Numbered from the stretch's first letter, positions 52,629 through 61,852 are shown. The stretch is DNA of 64,000 bases from Henriciella sp. (GCA_030066975.1 JASJAO010000003.1:1-64000), one strand, 5' to 3'. Numbers and translations: made by a program. The notes: a model not told the origin generated them from the sequence alone.

Positions 52629-54394
52629 GAAATCCCGAACAGCGCCTCACTCTCGGCGAGCATCGCTTCGCCGCCACGTGTGATACTCGCAACCGCACCG
52701 CGCGCTGAGCTCAGGCTCGTCTCGGCAAAGAAGCCGGCCATGGCCGTCATTCGACCCCGGGTCTGGGCATCTTTGGCGCGGGCCGCAACCGCACCCTTGG
52801 TTAGGAAATGCCCGCCAATCACGTCCCCCGCCAAGGCCAGATAGGCCGTCGCGCCTGCCAATGCGGTTTCACGGTTCGATTTCATCGCGTCCTGCATCCA
52901 TGTCGTCGCCTCACGCAGCGCGGCATTTGCTTCGACCAAACGCTCGGCAATCTGCACCATGATCGGATCGTTGGTTTCTCGAGCCGAGCGTGCCGTCACT
53001 TCAATCTCAGCCAACATATCCTGCATCGCTTTGCCGCCGGCCATGGACAGTTTTCGACCAACGAGATCAATCGCCTGGATGCCGTTTGTGCCTTCATAGA
53101 TCGGTGCGATCCGCGCATCTCTGTACAGTTGGGCCGCGAGCGTCTCATCCATGAAGCCCATGCCGCCATGCACCTGTACACCAAGGCTTGCTACCTCGAC
53201 CCCCATATCGGTCGACCAGGCTTTGGCGATCGGCGTCAGCAGTTCTTCGCGCAGCCGCGCGTCCTGTCTGGTCTCTTCCGTTTCGGCAGATTCGGCGAGA
53301 TCGGCCGCGACCCCGCAGGCATAACAAATCGCCCGCGCGGCCATCACTTTGGACCGCATCGTCGTCAACGTGCGGCGAATGTCTGCGTGATGCAGAATAG
53401 GCGCCGCACCTGCCACACCGCTGGCTTTGCCCTGCTTGCGCTCCTGAGCATAAGCAAAGGCGGTTTGCCAGGCGGCTTCGCCAACGCCAACCCCCTCCAT
53501 GCCGACATTCACCCGCGCCGAGTTCATCATCGTGAACATGCACGCGAGGCCCTTGTTCGGGGCGCCGATCAGCCAGCCGCGCGCGCCGTCATACTCCATG
53601 ACGCAAGTCGGTGAGGCATGAATGCCGACCTTCTTTTCAAGGCCGATGCACCGCACGTGATTGCGCGCGCCCAGCGTCCCATCCGCCTCAACCTCATATT
53701 TCGGCACAACAAATAGAGACACACCCTTCGACCCCTCCGGCGCGTCGGGAAGGCGCGCGAGCACGAGATGAATGATGTTCTCCGCAATGTCGTGATCGCC
53801 CCAGGTGATGTAGATTTTCTGGCCTGTGACGGCATAGGATCCGTCGCCATTTGGCACCGCTTTTGATTTCAGCGCGCCGACATCAGACCCGGCCTGCGGC
53901 TCCGTCAGGTTCATGGTCCCGGTCCACTCACCGGAGACAAGTTTCGGCAGATAAGTCGACTTCTGCTCATCGGTGCCATGCGCCAGCAGGGCTTCAATCG
54001 CCCCGAAGCTCAGCATGGGCGCGAGGCCAAATGCCATGTTCGCGCTATGGAACATCTCCATCACAGCCAGAGCCAGCGCTTTCGGCAGGCCCTGCCCGCC
54101 CCATTCCTCAGGCGCGGCCAGTCCCATCCAGCCGCCTTCCTGAAACGCGGCATAGGCCTCTGCGAAGCCAGGTGCGGCCACGACACCGTTTTCTCCTAAC
54201 GTCGCCCCCGCTTTGTCGCCCGTCTGATTCAACGGCGCCAGGACATCGCGTGCCAGTTTCCCAGCCTCCTCCAGGATCGGCTCAAGCAGCTCAGCGTCAT
54301 AGGCCTCAAACCCTGCTACTGTCTCGAACTGATCGAGCTCAGCCATGTCTGAAAGGGCGAACGCAATGTCTGAGACAGGGGCCTGGTAGGACAT
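52625..54394 (-). CDS. Acyl-CoA dehydrogenase
   Basis: A protein of 589 residues of the long, FadE-like type. Seen are M-N-L-T-E-P-Q-A-G-S-D (flavin loop), the Y-I-T-W-G-D-H region, the catalytic glutamate in Y-E-G-T-N-G-I-Q-A-I-D near residue 430 and V-H-G-G-M-G-F before it. It oxidises acyl-CoA to enoyl-CoA with electrons passed to ETF. A C-terminal ~100-residue helical extension is typical of this subgroup. The ATG at 54394 follows GGAG; the frame continues for 83 codons upstream but only into the divergent YceI gene leader. It is 111 bp from the YceI operon on the other strand. Confidence 0.9.
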   Translation of the reverse strand: MSYQAPVSDIAFALSDMAELDQFETVAGFEAYDAELLEPILEEAGKLARDVLAPLNQTGDKAGATLGENGVVAAPGFAEAYAAFQEGGWMGLAAPEEWGGQGLPKALALAVMEMFHSANMAFGLAPMLSFGAIEALLAHGTDEQKSTYLPKLVSGEWTGTMNLTEPQAGSDVGALKSKAVPNGDGSYAVTGQKIYITWGDHDIAENIIHLVLARLPDAPEGSKGVSLFVVPKYEVEADGTLGARNHVRCIGLEKKVGIHASPTCVMEYDGARGWLIGAPNKGLACMFTMMNSARVNVGMEGVGVGEAAWQTAFAYAQERKQGKASGVAGAAPILHHADIRRTLTTMRSKVMAARAICYACGVAADLAESAETEETRQDARLREELLTPIAKAWSTDMGVEVASLGVQVHGGMGFMDETLAAQLYRDARIAPIYEGTNGIQAIDLVGRKLSMAGGKAMQDMLAEIEVTARSARETNDPIMVQIAERLVEANAALREATTWMQDAMKSNRETALAGATAYLALAGDVIGGHFLTKGAVAARAKDAQTRGRMTAMAGFFAETSLSSARGAVASITRGGEAMLAESEALFGIS

Positions 54395-54505
54395 GATATG
54401 CAACTCCAGCATAAAAGTTATATCGTTGGCAGCCATATATATCGACTGGCCAAGGTCAAAACTAGCATTACGTTTATGTCGCAACCTTAAAGACGGAGCC
54501 TCCCA

Positions 54506-55126
54506 ATGCGCAATCTCTTCTTCGCCGCCAGTGCCCTCGCACTCGTTTTGCCCGCCACCGCACAGCCAACGCTCGAAGGTGCAGCCAGCGGCCTGTATGA
54601 GCTTGAGAAGAACCACGCCTTCCTGACCTGGACGGTCGGCCATGGCGGCGGCCTGTCTGGCTATACAGTTAATTTCACGGACTTTGATGCCGCGATAGAT
54701 TTCGACCCAGAGAATCCTGAGGCGTCTTCAATTGAGGTTTCCATCAACCCCATGGCTTTGCAGACCAATTATCCCGATCCAGAGGAAAAAGTTGAGTGGG
54801 AAACCAAGCTCAGCACGGATACGAACTTCTTCAACGCCAATGAGTTTCCGGCGATCACCTTTGTCTCTACGGGCGCCACTCTGACGGGCGAATTCGAAGG
54901 CGAAGTAACCGGCGATCTGACCTTCATCGGCGTGACGCAACCGGTAACCCTTAACGTGACTTACAATGGCGTCGGCAACTTCCCATGGTTCGGTCAGCGC
55001 GATGTGATCGGCTTTGATGCGACAACGACCATCAAACGCTCTGAGTTCGGTCTCGACAACATGATCCCGAATATCTCTGACGAGGTCGTGATTGAATTCT
55101 CAGGCGAATTTCTTCAAGCAGAATAA
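54506..55126 (+). CDS. YceI family periplasmic protein
   Basis: A protein of 206 residues with a signal peptide (about 1-20, ...P-A-T-A). The YceI domain starts Y-E-L-E-K-N-H-A-F-L-T-W and includes F-T-D-F-D-A, then T-G-D-L-T-F-I-G-V-T and the F-G-Q-R-D-V-I-G-F-D-A-T motif, ending F-S-G-E-F-L-Q-A-E. The fold is a lipocalin-like barrel that binds isoprenoid lipids such as quinones. It is the first of three YceI-domain genes in a row, 27 bp before the next. Confidence 0.93.
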   Translation: MRNLFFAASALALVLPATAQPTLEGAASGLYELEKNHAFLTWTVGHGGGLSGYTVNFTDFDAAIDFDPENPEASSIEVSINPMALQTNYPDPEEKVEWETKLSTDTNFFNANEFPAITFVSTGATLTGEFEGEVTGDLTFIGVTQPVTLNVTYNGVGNFPWFGQRDVIGFDATTTIKRSEFGLDNMIPNISDEVVIEFSGEFLQAE

Positions 55127-55153
55127 CCAATAAAGCAAGCAGGGGTTGGTCTC

Positions 55154-55846
55154 ATGACATCACTCAAATCCGTCGCCATTGGCATGGCAGGTCTGGCATT
55201 GGCAGGGTGTAGCGCGCCCGTCTCGGACGAGACAGAGACCACCCCCGTTGCAGAGCCTGAGTTCGCCCCGCTGGAAGGCATTACGGCTGCAGACTATGCG
55301 CTGGAAAAGAACCATGCCTTCCTGACGTTCAAAGTCGGCCACGGCGGCGGTCTTTCGCAATACCGCGTCAGCTTTACCGATTTTGATGCCAATCTCAGCT
55401 TCGATCCGGCTGACCCGGAGGCCGCGAGCCTGAGCGTGTCCATCAATCCGCTATCGGTGGAAACCAACTATCCCGGCGATTACAAAGCGAGCCACGCTGA
55501 CAGCCCCTATGAGACCTGGAATGAGGATCTCGGGCGCAATCCGCAATGGCTGAACGGCGACGAATTCCCGGCGATTGAGTTTGTGTCCACAGGGATCGAG
55601 AGAAGCTCTGACACGGCCGGAACGGTGACGGGCGATCTGACATTCCTTGGTCAGACAAACCCGGTCACCCTGGACGTGACCTATAATGGCGTCGGCAGAG
55701 CCCCCTGGTTTGGAGAGCGGGACCTGATCGGCTTTGATGCGTCAACGACGATCACCCGGTCGGAATGGGGCATGGGGGCCTACCTGCCAATGATTGGTGA
55801 CGAGGTTGAAGTCACGTTCTCCGGTGAATTCCTGCAAGCAGAATAG
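55154..55846 (+). CDS. YceI family lipoprotein
   Basis: A protein of 230 residues, a paralogue of the preceding gene (A-L-E-K-N-H-A-F-L-T-F-K-V-G-H-G-G; same ending F-S-G-E-F-L-Q-A-E), but with a lipoprotein signal (A-G-L-A-L-A-G-C, Cys about 19) instead of a simple signal peptide. It is thus membrane-tethered where its neighbour is soluble. An inserted Y-P-G-D-Y-K-A-S-H loop is the main difference. It is 2 bp upstream of the cytochrome gene, so the two are tightly co-translated. Confidence 0.93.
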   Translation: MTSLKSVAIGMAGLALAGCSAPVSDETETTPVAEPEFAPLEGITAADYALEKNHAFLTFKVGHGGGLSQYRVSFTDFDANLSFDPADPEAASLSVSINPLSVETNYPGDYKASHADSPYETWNEDLGRNPQWLNGDEFPAIEFVSTGIERSSDTAGTVTGDLTFLGQTNPVTLDVTYNGVGRAPWFGERDLIGFDASTTITRSEWGMGAYLPMIGDEVEVTFSGEFLQAE

Positions 55847-55848
55847 CC

Positions 55849-57057
55849 ATGGCTGAAACAAGCTCGCGATATACCAGCGTGGCCATCACGCTGCATTGGC
55901 TGATCGCCCTCGCTATCCTGGGGATGATCTTTGGCGGCTGGTATATGAGCGATCTGCCGGACGGTGCCCCGGGGCAATACTTCCTGTATCAGATGCACAA
56001 GTCGATCGGGATTACGATCCTATTGCTCACCGTGGCCCGTATCCTGTGGCGGGTGATGAACCCGCCTCCGCCCCTGCCGGACGATATGAACGGTCTTGAG
56101 AAAACCGCCAGCCATCTCGTCCATGTCGGTTTCTATGCACTGATGATCGCGATGCCACTAACAGGCTGGCTGTACAGCTCTGTCAGTATCAGGCTGGATG
56201 TTCCAACGGTGCTGTTTAGGGTTATCAGCTGGCCCGATATCCCCTTCGTCAGTGGATTGAAAACCGAAGCTGGTAGTGGCGCAGTCAATTTCGTTCACTC
56301 AAAACTTGCCTGGGCGACACTGGGATTGCTGGCGTTGCATGTGGCTGGCGCCCTGAAGCATGAATTCAGTGCCGAAGAAGGCGTCTTGAAGCGGATGCTG
56401 CCCGGCCTGTTCGGCAAGACAGCCAAACCGGCCCTTCCCGCCCGCGGCGCGCTTGTCGCGTTTGGAAGTGCCGTCGGCCTATTGGTGCTCATTGCCGGGA
56501 CGCCGCCCCTGCTCAGCGCCGTGACTAACGGCACTACAGCAACCACAACAGCGGCTTTCACTCCCAACTGGACGATCGATTACGGCGCGTCCTCTATCCG
56601 TTTTTCCGGGATCCACGATGGCAACCCGTATTCAGGCAGTTTCAACGACTGGCAGGCCGCTATCGATTTCAACTCCGACGACCCAGAACAGGGACGGGCT
56701 GAGATCTCGGTCAACACAGGGTCGGCAGCCGCGAACCAACGACTTTACACAGACAGTCTGAAATCGGCAGAATGGTTCAACATTGCCGAGTTTCCTCTCG
56801 CCACCGTCGAAGTGTCGAACATGCGGGCGGGTCCAACCGGTTATATCGCAACCGCGCGGCTGACCCTGAAGGATCTCAGCGTTGACGCGCCGTTTGAATT
56901 CGAGCTGGAATTTGACGGGGATCAGGTGGTGATGACAGGCCAAACACAGTTCCAGCGCACCCCTCTGGATCTCGGCCAGGACTCAGACCCCGGGGCCGAT
57001 TGGGTCGCAGAGGACGTTCAGGTCGATGTTGTTGTAGAGGCCTCGCGCACGAACTAA
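55849..57057 (+). CDS. Cytochrome b561-YceI fusion protein
   Basis: A protein of 402 residues. Residues about 1-190 are a four-helix cytochrome b561 domain with heme-ligand candidates H16 (T-L-H-W), H50 (M-H-K-S), H143 (H-S-K) and H160 (L-H-V). A further hydrophobic segment near 200-220 leads into a periplasmic YceI domain at about 235-400 (I-D-Y-G-A-S-S-I-R-F-S-G-I-H ... F-N-D-W-Q-A-A-I-D-F). It may pass electrons between membrane quinone and a quinone held by YceI; this is inference from the fusion. It is the third gene of the YceI operon. Confidence 0.9.
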   Translation: MAETSSRYTSVAITLHWLIALAILGMIFGGWYMSDLPDGAPGQYFLYQMHKSIGITILLLTVARILWRVMNPPPPLPDDMNGLEKTASHLVHVGFYALMIAMPLTGWLYSSVSIRLDVPTVLFRVISWPDIPFVSGLKTEAGSGAVNFVHSKLAWATLGLLALHVAGALKHEFSAEEGVLKRMLPGLFGKTAKPALPARGALVAFGSAVGLLVLIAGTPPLLSAVTNGTTATTTAAFTPNWTIDYGASSIRFSGIHDGNPYSGSFNDWQAAIDFNSDDPEQGRAEISVNTGSAAANQRLYTDSLKSAEWFNIAEFPLATVEVSNMRAGPTGYIATARLTLKDLSVDAPFEFELEFDGDQVVMTGQTQFQRTPLDLGQDSDPGADWVAEDVQVDVVVEASRTN

Positions 57058-57077
57058 ACCCGTGCTAGGCGCGCGGC

Positions 57078-58016
57078 ATGACCGCCTCCATTCTTCCGCC
57101 AACACCGGACGCGATCGCACGCGCGGTCAGCATCCTGCGCGACGGTGGTCTTGTCGTGATGCCCACGGAAACCGTGTACGGTCTCGCCGCAGACGCCTCC
57201 AATGCCATCGCGGTGGCGAAACTCTATGAGGCGAAGGAACGGCCGCGTTTTAATCCCCTGATCGCGCACGTGGCTTCTTTTGATCAGGCACAAACCGAAG
57301 GTGTGTTTAATCCCAAAGCGATCGCGCTTGCCCGCGCCTTCTGGCCCGGTCCGCTCACCCTGGTAGTTGATGTCAATCCCGATGGAAATGTGTGTTCATT
57401 GGCGCGGGCTGGACTGCAAACCCTGGCGCTGCGTGTCCCTGCGCATCCGGTCGCGCATTCATTGCTGCAGGCTTTTGACGGGCCGCTCGCTGCCCCATCC
57501 GCCAACCCATCCGGGCAGATGAGCCCAACCGAGGCCATGCACGTTCAGGCCGACATGGGGGATCGTGTTGATTTGATCCTGGATGGCGGGCCCTGTAATA
57601 TCGGCCTGGAATCGACCATTATCGATGTGCGCGCAGACACCCCTACTTTGTTGCGCTACGGCGCGATTACACAAGCGCAGATCGAGGCGATCTGGCCGGG
57701 TGTACGCCTGTCAGACGGCAATCCCGAGGCCCCTTCCGCACCGGGTCAGTTGCTCCGCCACTATGCGCCCAAAGCGCGTCTCCATCTCAATCGCGAGCAG
57801 GCCAATCCGGGCGGCAGCTTGCTCGGCTTTGGCGCGGTTGATGGGACCCTCAACCTGTCGCCGCAAGGCGAATTGATCGAAGCAGCCGCGAACCTCTTCT
57901 CCATGCTCCGCCAACTCGATGCGCAGTTTGAAGATATCAGCGTTGCGCCCATCCCGGAAACTGGACTTGGGCTGGCCATCAATGACCGCCTTCGCCGCGC
58001 CGCAGCAGATCGATGA
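57078..58016 (+). CDS. tsaC: L-threonylcarbamoyladenylate synthase
   Basis: A protein of 312 residues. The YrdC domain shows G-G-L-V-V-M-P-T-E-T-V-Y-G-L-A, K-E-R-P-R-F-N-P-L-I-A-H-V and the S-A-N-P-S-G-Q loop. The extra C-terminal part (from about 200, H-Y-A-P-K-A-R) makes it the long Sua5 form. It makes threonylcarbamoyl-AMP for the t6A37 modification of tRNAs reading ANN codons, together with TsaB/D/E, which are not in the window. It is 20 bp after the YceI operon and may share its transcript. Confidence 0.93.
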   Translation: MTASILPPTPDAIARAVSILRDGGLVVMPTETVYGLAADASNAIAVAKLYEAKERPRFNPLIAHVASFDQAQTEGVFNPKAIALARAFWPGPLTLVVDVNPDGNVCSLARAGLQTLALRVPAHPVAHSLLQAFDGPLAAPSANPSGQMSPTEAMHVQADMGDRVDLILDGGPCNIGLESTIIDVRADTPTLLRYGAITQAQIEAIWPGVRLSDGNPEAPSAPGQLLRHYAPKARLHLNREQANPGGSLLGFGAVDGTLNLSPQGELIEAAANLFSMLRQLDAQFEDISVAPIPETGLGLAINDRLRRAAADR

Positions 58017-58076
58017 CCGCCTTGGCGACGGCGTCCCGAACGGGTATCCCGGACACGGCACGACCAGAGGCATGTT

Positions 58077-59495
58077 ATGACTTATCCCGACCTGCATCCT
58101 GAATTCCGGGACCGCGCAGAGAAGCTGCTCGGCCCAAAAGGCTTCAGGACCGATGATGAGACCCGAGATGCGGTATCGGCCCCCTGGCGCGGGACTTATC
58201 AAGGGCATACGCCACTGGTGGCGCGCCCAAACTCGACGGAAATGTGCGCCGCTTTTGTCAGACTCTGCGCCGAGTACGGCGTGGCGGTCACCCCGCAAGG
58301 CGGGAATACGGGACTTGTCGACGCTGGCACGCCGCATGGTGAAGTCACGCTATCCATGGGTCGCATGACCGAGGTGCGAGCGGTTGATGCGATCAATAAC
58401 TCCCTGACGATCGAAGCCGGTGCCCCGCTGGTCCGCGCGCAGGAAGCGGCCGATCAGCACAATCGACTGTTTCCTCTATCACTGGGGTCGGAAGGCACGG
58501 CAACGATTGGGGGTCTGATCTCCACCAATGCGGGCGGGGTTGCCGTCTTACGCTATGGTATGATGCGCGACCTGTTGCTGGGACTTGAAGTCGTTCTTGC
58601 CAATGGCGAGATCTGGGACGGCCTGTCCGGCCTGCGGAAAAACAATACCGGCTATGACTTGAAACACGTCTTCGCCGGGGCGGAAGGCACGCTTGGCATT
58701 ATCACGGCGGCGACCCTGAAACTGTTTCCGAAAGTGGCCAAGTCGACCGCCTGGATCAGTTGTGAGACCGCGCAGCATGTCGTCGATCTGCTGGCACTTG
58801 TGCGCGACCATGCAGGCGACACCGTCACCAGCTTTGAGATGATCCCCGCCAATGCGATCGAGATGATCTGCGCTGAAAACCTGGCCATCCGCGACCCCAA
58901 TCCTTCGCCGCTGGCCTGGCGGGTCTTGTGCGAGATCTCGATGGCGCGGGAAGATCATGCAAGAGAGGTTCTGGAAACCGCGCTGGCTGCAGCCTTTGAG
59001 CACGGCCTGGCGAGCGACGCCGTGATTGCGGAAAATCTGACCCAGGCCCGGTCCTTCTGGACCATTCGCGAAACCATTCCCCTGTCCAAACGGGCTTATG
59101 GCACAGCCGTGAATCACGATGTTTCTGTGCCGGTGTCACATATTCCAGATTTCCTGGCTCAAACCGAAACGGAGATCTGCAACGCGTTCCCAGGATCTGA
59201 GATCATTGCCTTTGGTCACGTCGGCGATGGCAATCTGCACTACTCCGCCTGTGAACCGAAATCGGCAACCATGCCGGTGCTCGCCAATCATGAGCGCGCC
59301 ATCACCGACATCGTTCACCGTCAGGCCATGTCGCATGACGGATCGATCAGCGCCGAGCACGGAGTCGGCCGCCTGAAACGCGATGAGTTGGCGAGCCTTC
59401 GATCCCCCGCCGCGACACAAGCTATGAAAGCAATCAAGCGGGCTCTGGATCCGCAAGGTCTGATGAATCCAAATCGGGTTGTGTCGATGGACTGA
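58077..59495 (+). CDS. FAD-binding dehydrogenase, D-2-hydroxyacid type
   Basis: A protein of 472 residues of the FAD-linked oxidase/VAO family. The FAD-binding part shows P-Q-G-G-N-T-G-L-V, G-S-E-G-T-A-T-I-G-G-L-I-S-T-N-A-G-G and G-Y-D-L-K-H. The C-terminal part has F-G-H-V-G-D-G-N-L-H and S-A-E-H-G-V-G, the metal-binding motifs of D-2-hydroxyglutarate/D-lactate dehydrogenases (GlcD/D2HGDH-like). The substrate is a D-2-hydroxyacid of some kind. The 3' end overlaps the convergent zinc-ribbon gene by 62 bp, the longest overlap in the window. Confidence 0.87.
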   Translation: MTYPDLHPEFRDRAEKLLGPKGFRTDDETRDAVSAPWRGTYQGHTPLVARPNSTEMCAAFVRLCAEYGVAVTPQGGNTGLVDAGTPHGEVTLSMGRMTEVRAVDAINNSLTIEAGAPLVRAQEAADQHNRLFPLSLGSEGTATIGGLISTNAGGVAVLRYGMMRDLLLGLEVVLANGEIWDGLSGLRKNNTGYDLKHVFAGAEGTLGIITAATLKLFPKVAKSTAWISCETAQHVVDLLALVRDHAGDTVTSFEMIPANAIEMICAENLAIRDPNPSPLAWRVLCEISMAREDHAREVLETALAAAFEHGLASDAVIAENLTQARSFWTIRETIPLSKRAYGTAVNHDVSVPVSHIPDFLAQTETEICNAFPGSEIIAFGHVGDGNLHYSACEPKSATMPVLANHERAITDIVHRQAMSHDGSISAEHGVGRLKRDELASLRSPAATQAMKAIKRALDPQGLMNPNRVVSMD

Positions 59496-60612
59496 CCCGT
59501 CCGCGAACCCCATACAATAGAAGCAGACAGACCATCGCAATGCTGGTGCCTTGAGAGGAAAACACTTCAAGCATCAAGGCAAAGAACCAGGCAGGCAGCG
59601 TCTGTTTGACAATGCCACTGTCGCTTACACCGGCCGCGCTGTCCTGACGCAACATGTCCCGCCCCTGCGCAATCTGAGCCTCAAGGTGTGCCCGCCGCTT
59701 GGCAAGGCCAAGCTCATTCTGAGCGTCACGATAAGGTTTCTGATGGGTCAGGCCGACTTTCTCCACCCCGGCAAGATAGGCTTCCAAACCTTCGACCGAA
59801 CGGGTTTGCGGCGGGATCCCGCGCAACTGATAGGTCCAGTCATCGATCTGAGCTTGCGTAAGGGTCCGATCAGCGACGAGGCGTTGCGCCTGTACCTCTT
59901 GTTCGGTCTGGTTGTTGCTCATGAACATGGCTGTTCCGGCCAGACTCGTTGCCGCCCCAGCCAAGGCAAAGATCAAAGACCTCGCGCTTTCCTTCCAACG
60001 TTTGGCTGAGGCATGCCACCAGAAAAAGGTGAAGCCTCCGAAAGAGCAGATTGAAGCAATCACACCGCTCCAACCCCAGATACGTGCTTGCACCGGGTCA
60101 CCGACACTTTCACTGAAGGCCTGATAATTGGCAAACCCGGACAAGCCTGCCGCCGCCAGTCCCGCCAGAAGAAACACTGAGGCCAGCAGCGTCATAATCA
60201 CGCGCTCGCCCAGGCGCGCGGCCGCCTCCGGATCTTTGGGACGGGGCGGTTTGGTTGGTTTCACCTCTGGAACAATCGGCTCAAGCACAGGTTCAATCGG
60301 TTCTTCCAAATCATGGGAGCGTGCCACAACCGGAGTCAGGATCGGAATGATCTCGGCCTCAACACAGGGTTCTGGTTCGGGCTCCAGTTCAATCCCCTCG
60401 GCCCGTTCGCGCAGATAGGTCAGAAGCGGACCTTCCATTCCGCAAAAAGAGCATTGCACACGCTCCGTGCGCAGGCTTAATCGCAGCGTTCGCTTCTGGC
60501 GACAGGCTGGGCAGTCGTCATAAGCGACCGAGTCCGACCGAAACTTCTCTTCCAGCCCAGCGGCCTGCATGGCATCAAACAATACATCATTCTCAGCATC
60601 GAGCGCGTTCAT
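59434..60612 (-). CDS. Zinc-ribbon membrane protein, unknown function
   Basis: A protein of 392 residues. The N-terminal part has two CxxC pairs (D-C-P-A-C and Q-C-S-F-C) 23 residues apart, a zinc-ribbon as in DNA primase or topoisomerase fingers. A proline/acid-rich linker follows to about 135. Hydrophobic helices lie near 145-170, 185-207 and 220-240, then a helical hairpin with the conserved-looking Q-L-R-G-I-P-P segment, and a last helix near 350-375. No family recognised. It is divergent from zur (127 bp), which invites a zinc link, but no Zur box could be identified. The overlap with the FAD gene is 62 bp. Confidence 0.6.
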   Translation of the reverse strand: MNALDAENDVLFDAMQAAGLEEKFRSDSVAYDDCPACRQKRTLRLSLRTERVQCSFCGMEGPLLTYLRERAEGIELEPEPEPCVEAEIIPILTPVVARSHDLEEPIEPVLEPIVPEVKPTKPPRPKDPEAAARLGERVIMTLLASVFLLAGLAAAGLSGFANYQAFSESVGDPVQARIWGWSGVIASICSFGGFTFFWWHASAKRWKESARSLIFALAGAATSLAGTAMFMSNNQTEQEVQAQRLVADRTLTQAQIDDWTYQLRGIPPQTRSVEGLEAYLAGVEKVGLTHQKPYRDAQNELGLAKRRAHLEAQIAQGRDMLRQDSAAGVSDSGIVKQTLPAWFFALMLEVFSSQGTSIAMVCLLLLYGVRGRVSPSTQPDLDSSDLADPEPA

Positions 60613-60739
60613 GATCTTACCTTGATCCGTTTTTGTTCTTATTATGTTTCTGCGCACTCTTCGTCAAGACAAGATTTCCGATGCAGAATTGAACGGGTCT
60701 TCACTCGACGATTCCACGGTCACATCGTATAAGTTCTAC

Positions 60740-61333
60740 ATGAACAGACTTCGCAAAACATCCCCCGCGAGCGGTCAACGTCGGCTCCACCGCCGTCGCT
60801 GGCGCAATCCAGGCCAGCCGAAGCCCACGACTGCCGATCTGATCCAGGCGGCAAGCGAAGAAGCTCAGCTGGAAGGCAAGTCGCTGACACACATCCGCAA
60901 ACACGTTCTGCAAGTGCTGTTGAACGCGGCCCGCCCGTTGACCGCCTATGAGGTTCTGGACGCGCTGGAAGGTGTCGGGTCGTCATCGCCGCCGACCGCC
61001 TACCGCGCCTTGGATTTTCTCACCGAACTGGGTTTTGTGAAGCGGATAGAGAGCCTGAACGCCTATCTGGCCCTGGAACAAGGCCCCAGCGACGCACCGA
61101 TTGCTCTATTCATTTGCGACACGTGCGGACAAGCCAAGGAAATATCTACCGTTGGTGTGGCCGAAGCTTTGGCTGGCGCCGCAATCACAGAAGGGGTGTC
61201 AGTGCGGCAAGTGTCGGTTGAGATTCGAGGGTCCTGCCAGGGCGAGTTGGGATGCCCGAGCGCACAGCCCCGGATCGCCTCCGGCGCCGACACACCGGAC
61301 TCAGCTCCGGTCGACCAGCACAGCCACAAATAG
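60740..61333 (+). CDS. zur: Fur-family zinc uptake regulator Zur
   Basis: A protein of 197 residues. The winged-helix part reads P-L-T-A-Y-E-V-L-D-A-L then P-P-T-A-Y-R-A-L-D-F-L-T-E-L-G-F-V-K-R-I-E-S-L-N-A-Y, very close to Zur rather than Fur or PerR. The zinc-binding C-x-x-C follows in F-I-C-D-T-C-G, and two late cysteines (G-S-C, G-C-P) fit the second pair. Zur represses zinc uptake genes when zinc is plentiful, but none are seen nearby. The start is uncertain; ATG 60740 is used, and the frame is open to 60644. The arginine-rich N-terminus is unusual for the family. It overlaps the convergent cupin gene by 33 bp. Confidence 0.8.
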   Translation: MNRLRKTSPASGQRRLHRRRWRNPGQPKPTTADLIQAASEEAQLEGKSLTHIRKHVLQVLLNAARPLTAYEVLDALEGVGSSSPPTAYRALDFLTELGFVKRIESLNAYLALEQGPSDAPIALFICDTCGQAKEISTVGVAEALAGAAITEGVSVRQVSVEIRGSCQGELGCPSAQPRIASGADTPDSAPVDQHSHK

Positions 61334-61852
61334 CGCGGGTTCATCGCCCTCCACCGCCCAAGCGTGATTCGTCGCGCGTTGGATCACGACATCTCCGGGT
61401 CCAATCACGGTCTCATCCTTGTCCAGGATCAGACGGACCTGACCTTTGACGAGAATGATCGCGTCAATCGTATGCGTGGTGTGCATCGCGGGATGACGAC
61501 TTGTATCGGGTTGGTGGTCTCCGGCTCCGATGGCGACAAAGGCCTGCCGGGTCAGGTCAGCAATCATTTCTGGCGGCGCGCCTTCCGGCGTCGGTCCAGC
61601 CGTAAACCAGCGGATCTTCACTTTGCCTTTGTCGGGAGAGAGCAGCGCAGTCCCGGCCCCTTTGTCTTCGCATGGCGATGGATCCAGCGGGCCGGACACA
61701 TCATCGTGCCAGATTTCCAACAAGCCGCCGAGGTCTCCGGTTCGAAACTCCGCCGCCGGGCCGCCATCTATCATGATGTGGGATTTACCGTCTGAATCAT
61801 TGGCGGTGACGATGCGGCGCAATCCACTCAGCATCTCATTCATCTTGCTCAT
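61301..61852 (-). CDS. Cupin domain protein
   Basis: A protein of 183 residues with two beta-barrel halves. The C-terminal one contains the cupin motif H-T-T-H-T-I-D-A-I-I-L-V-K-G-Q-V-R-L and G-P-G-D-V-V-I-Q-R-A-T-N-H-A-W, where the histidines can hold a metal. The role is unknown; such proteins include small regulators and dioxygenases. The ATG at 61852 follows AAGGAG. The gene overlaps zur by 33 bp at the 3' ends. The 206-bp gap upstream carries the promoters of this gene and the second desaturase. Confidence 0.78.
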   Translation of the reverse strand: MSKMNEMLSGLRRIVTANDSDGKSHIMIDGGPAAEFRTGDLGGLLEIWHDDVSGPLDPSPCEDKGAGTALLSPDKGKVKIRWFTAGPTPEGAPPEMIADLTRQAFVAIGAGDHQPDTSRHPAMHTTHTIDAIILVKGQVRLILDKDETVIGPGDVVIQRATNHAWAVEGDEPALFVAVLVDRS

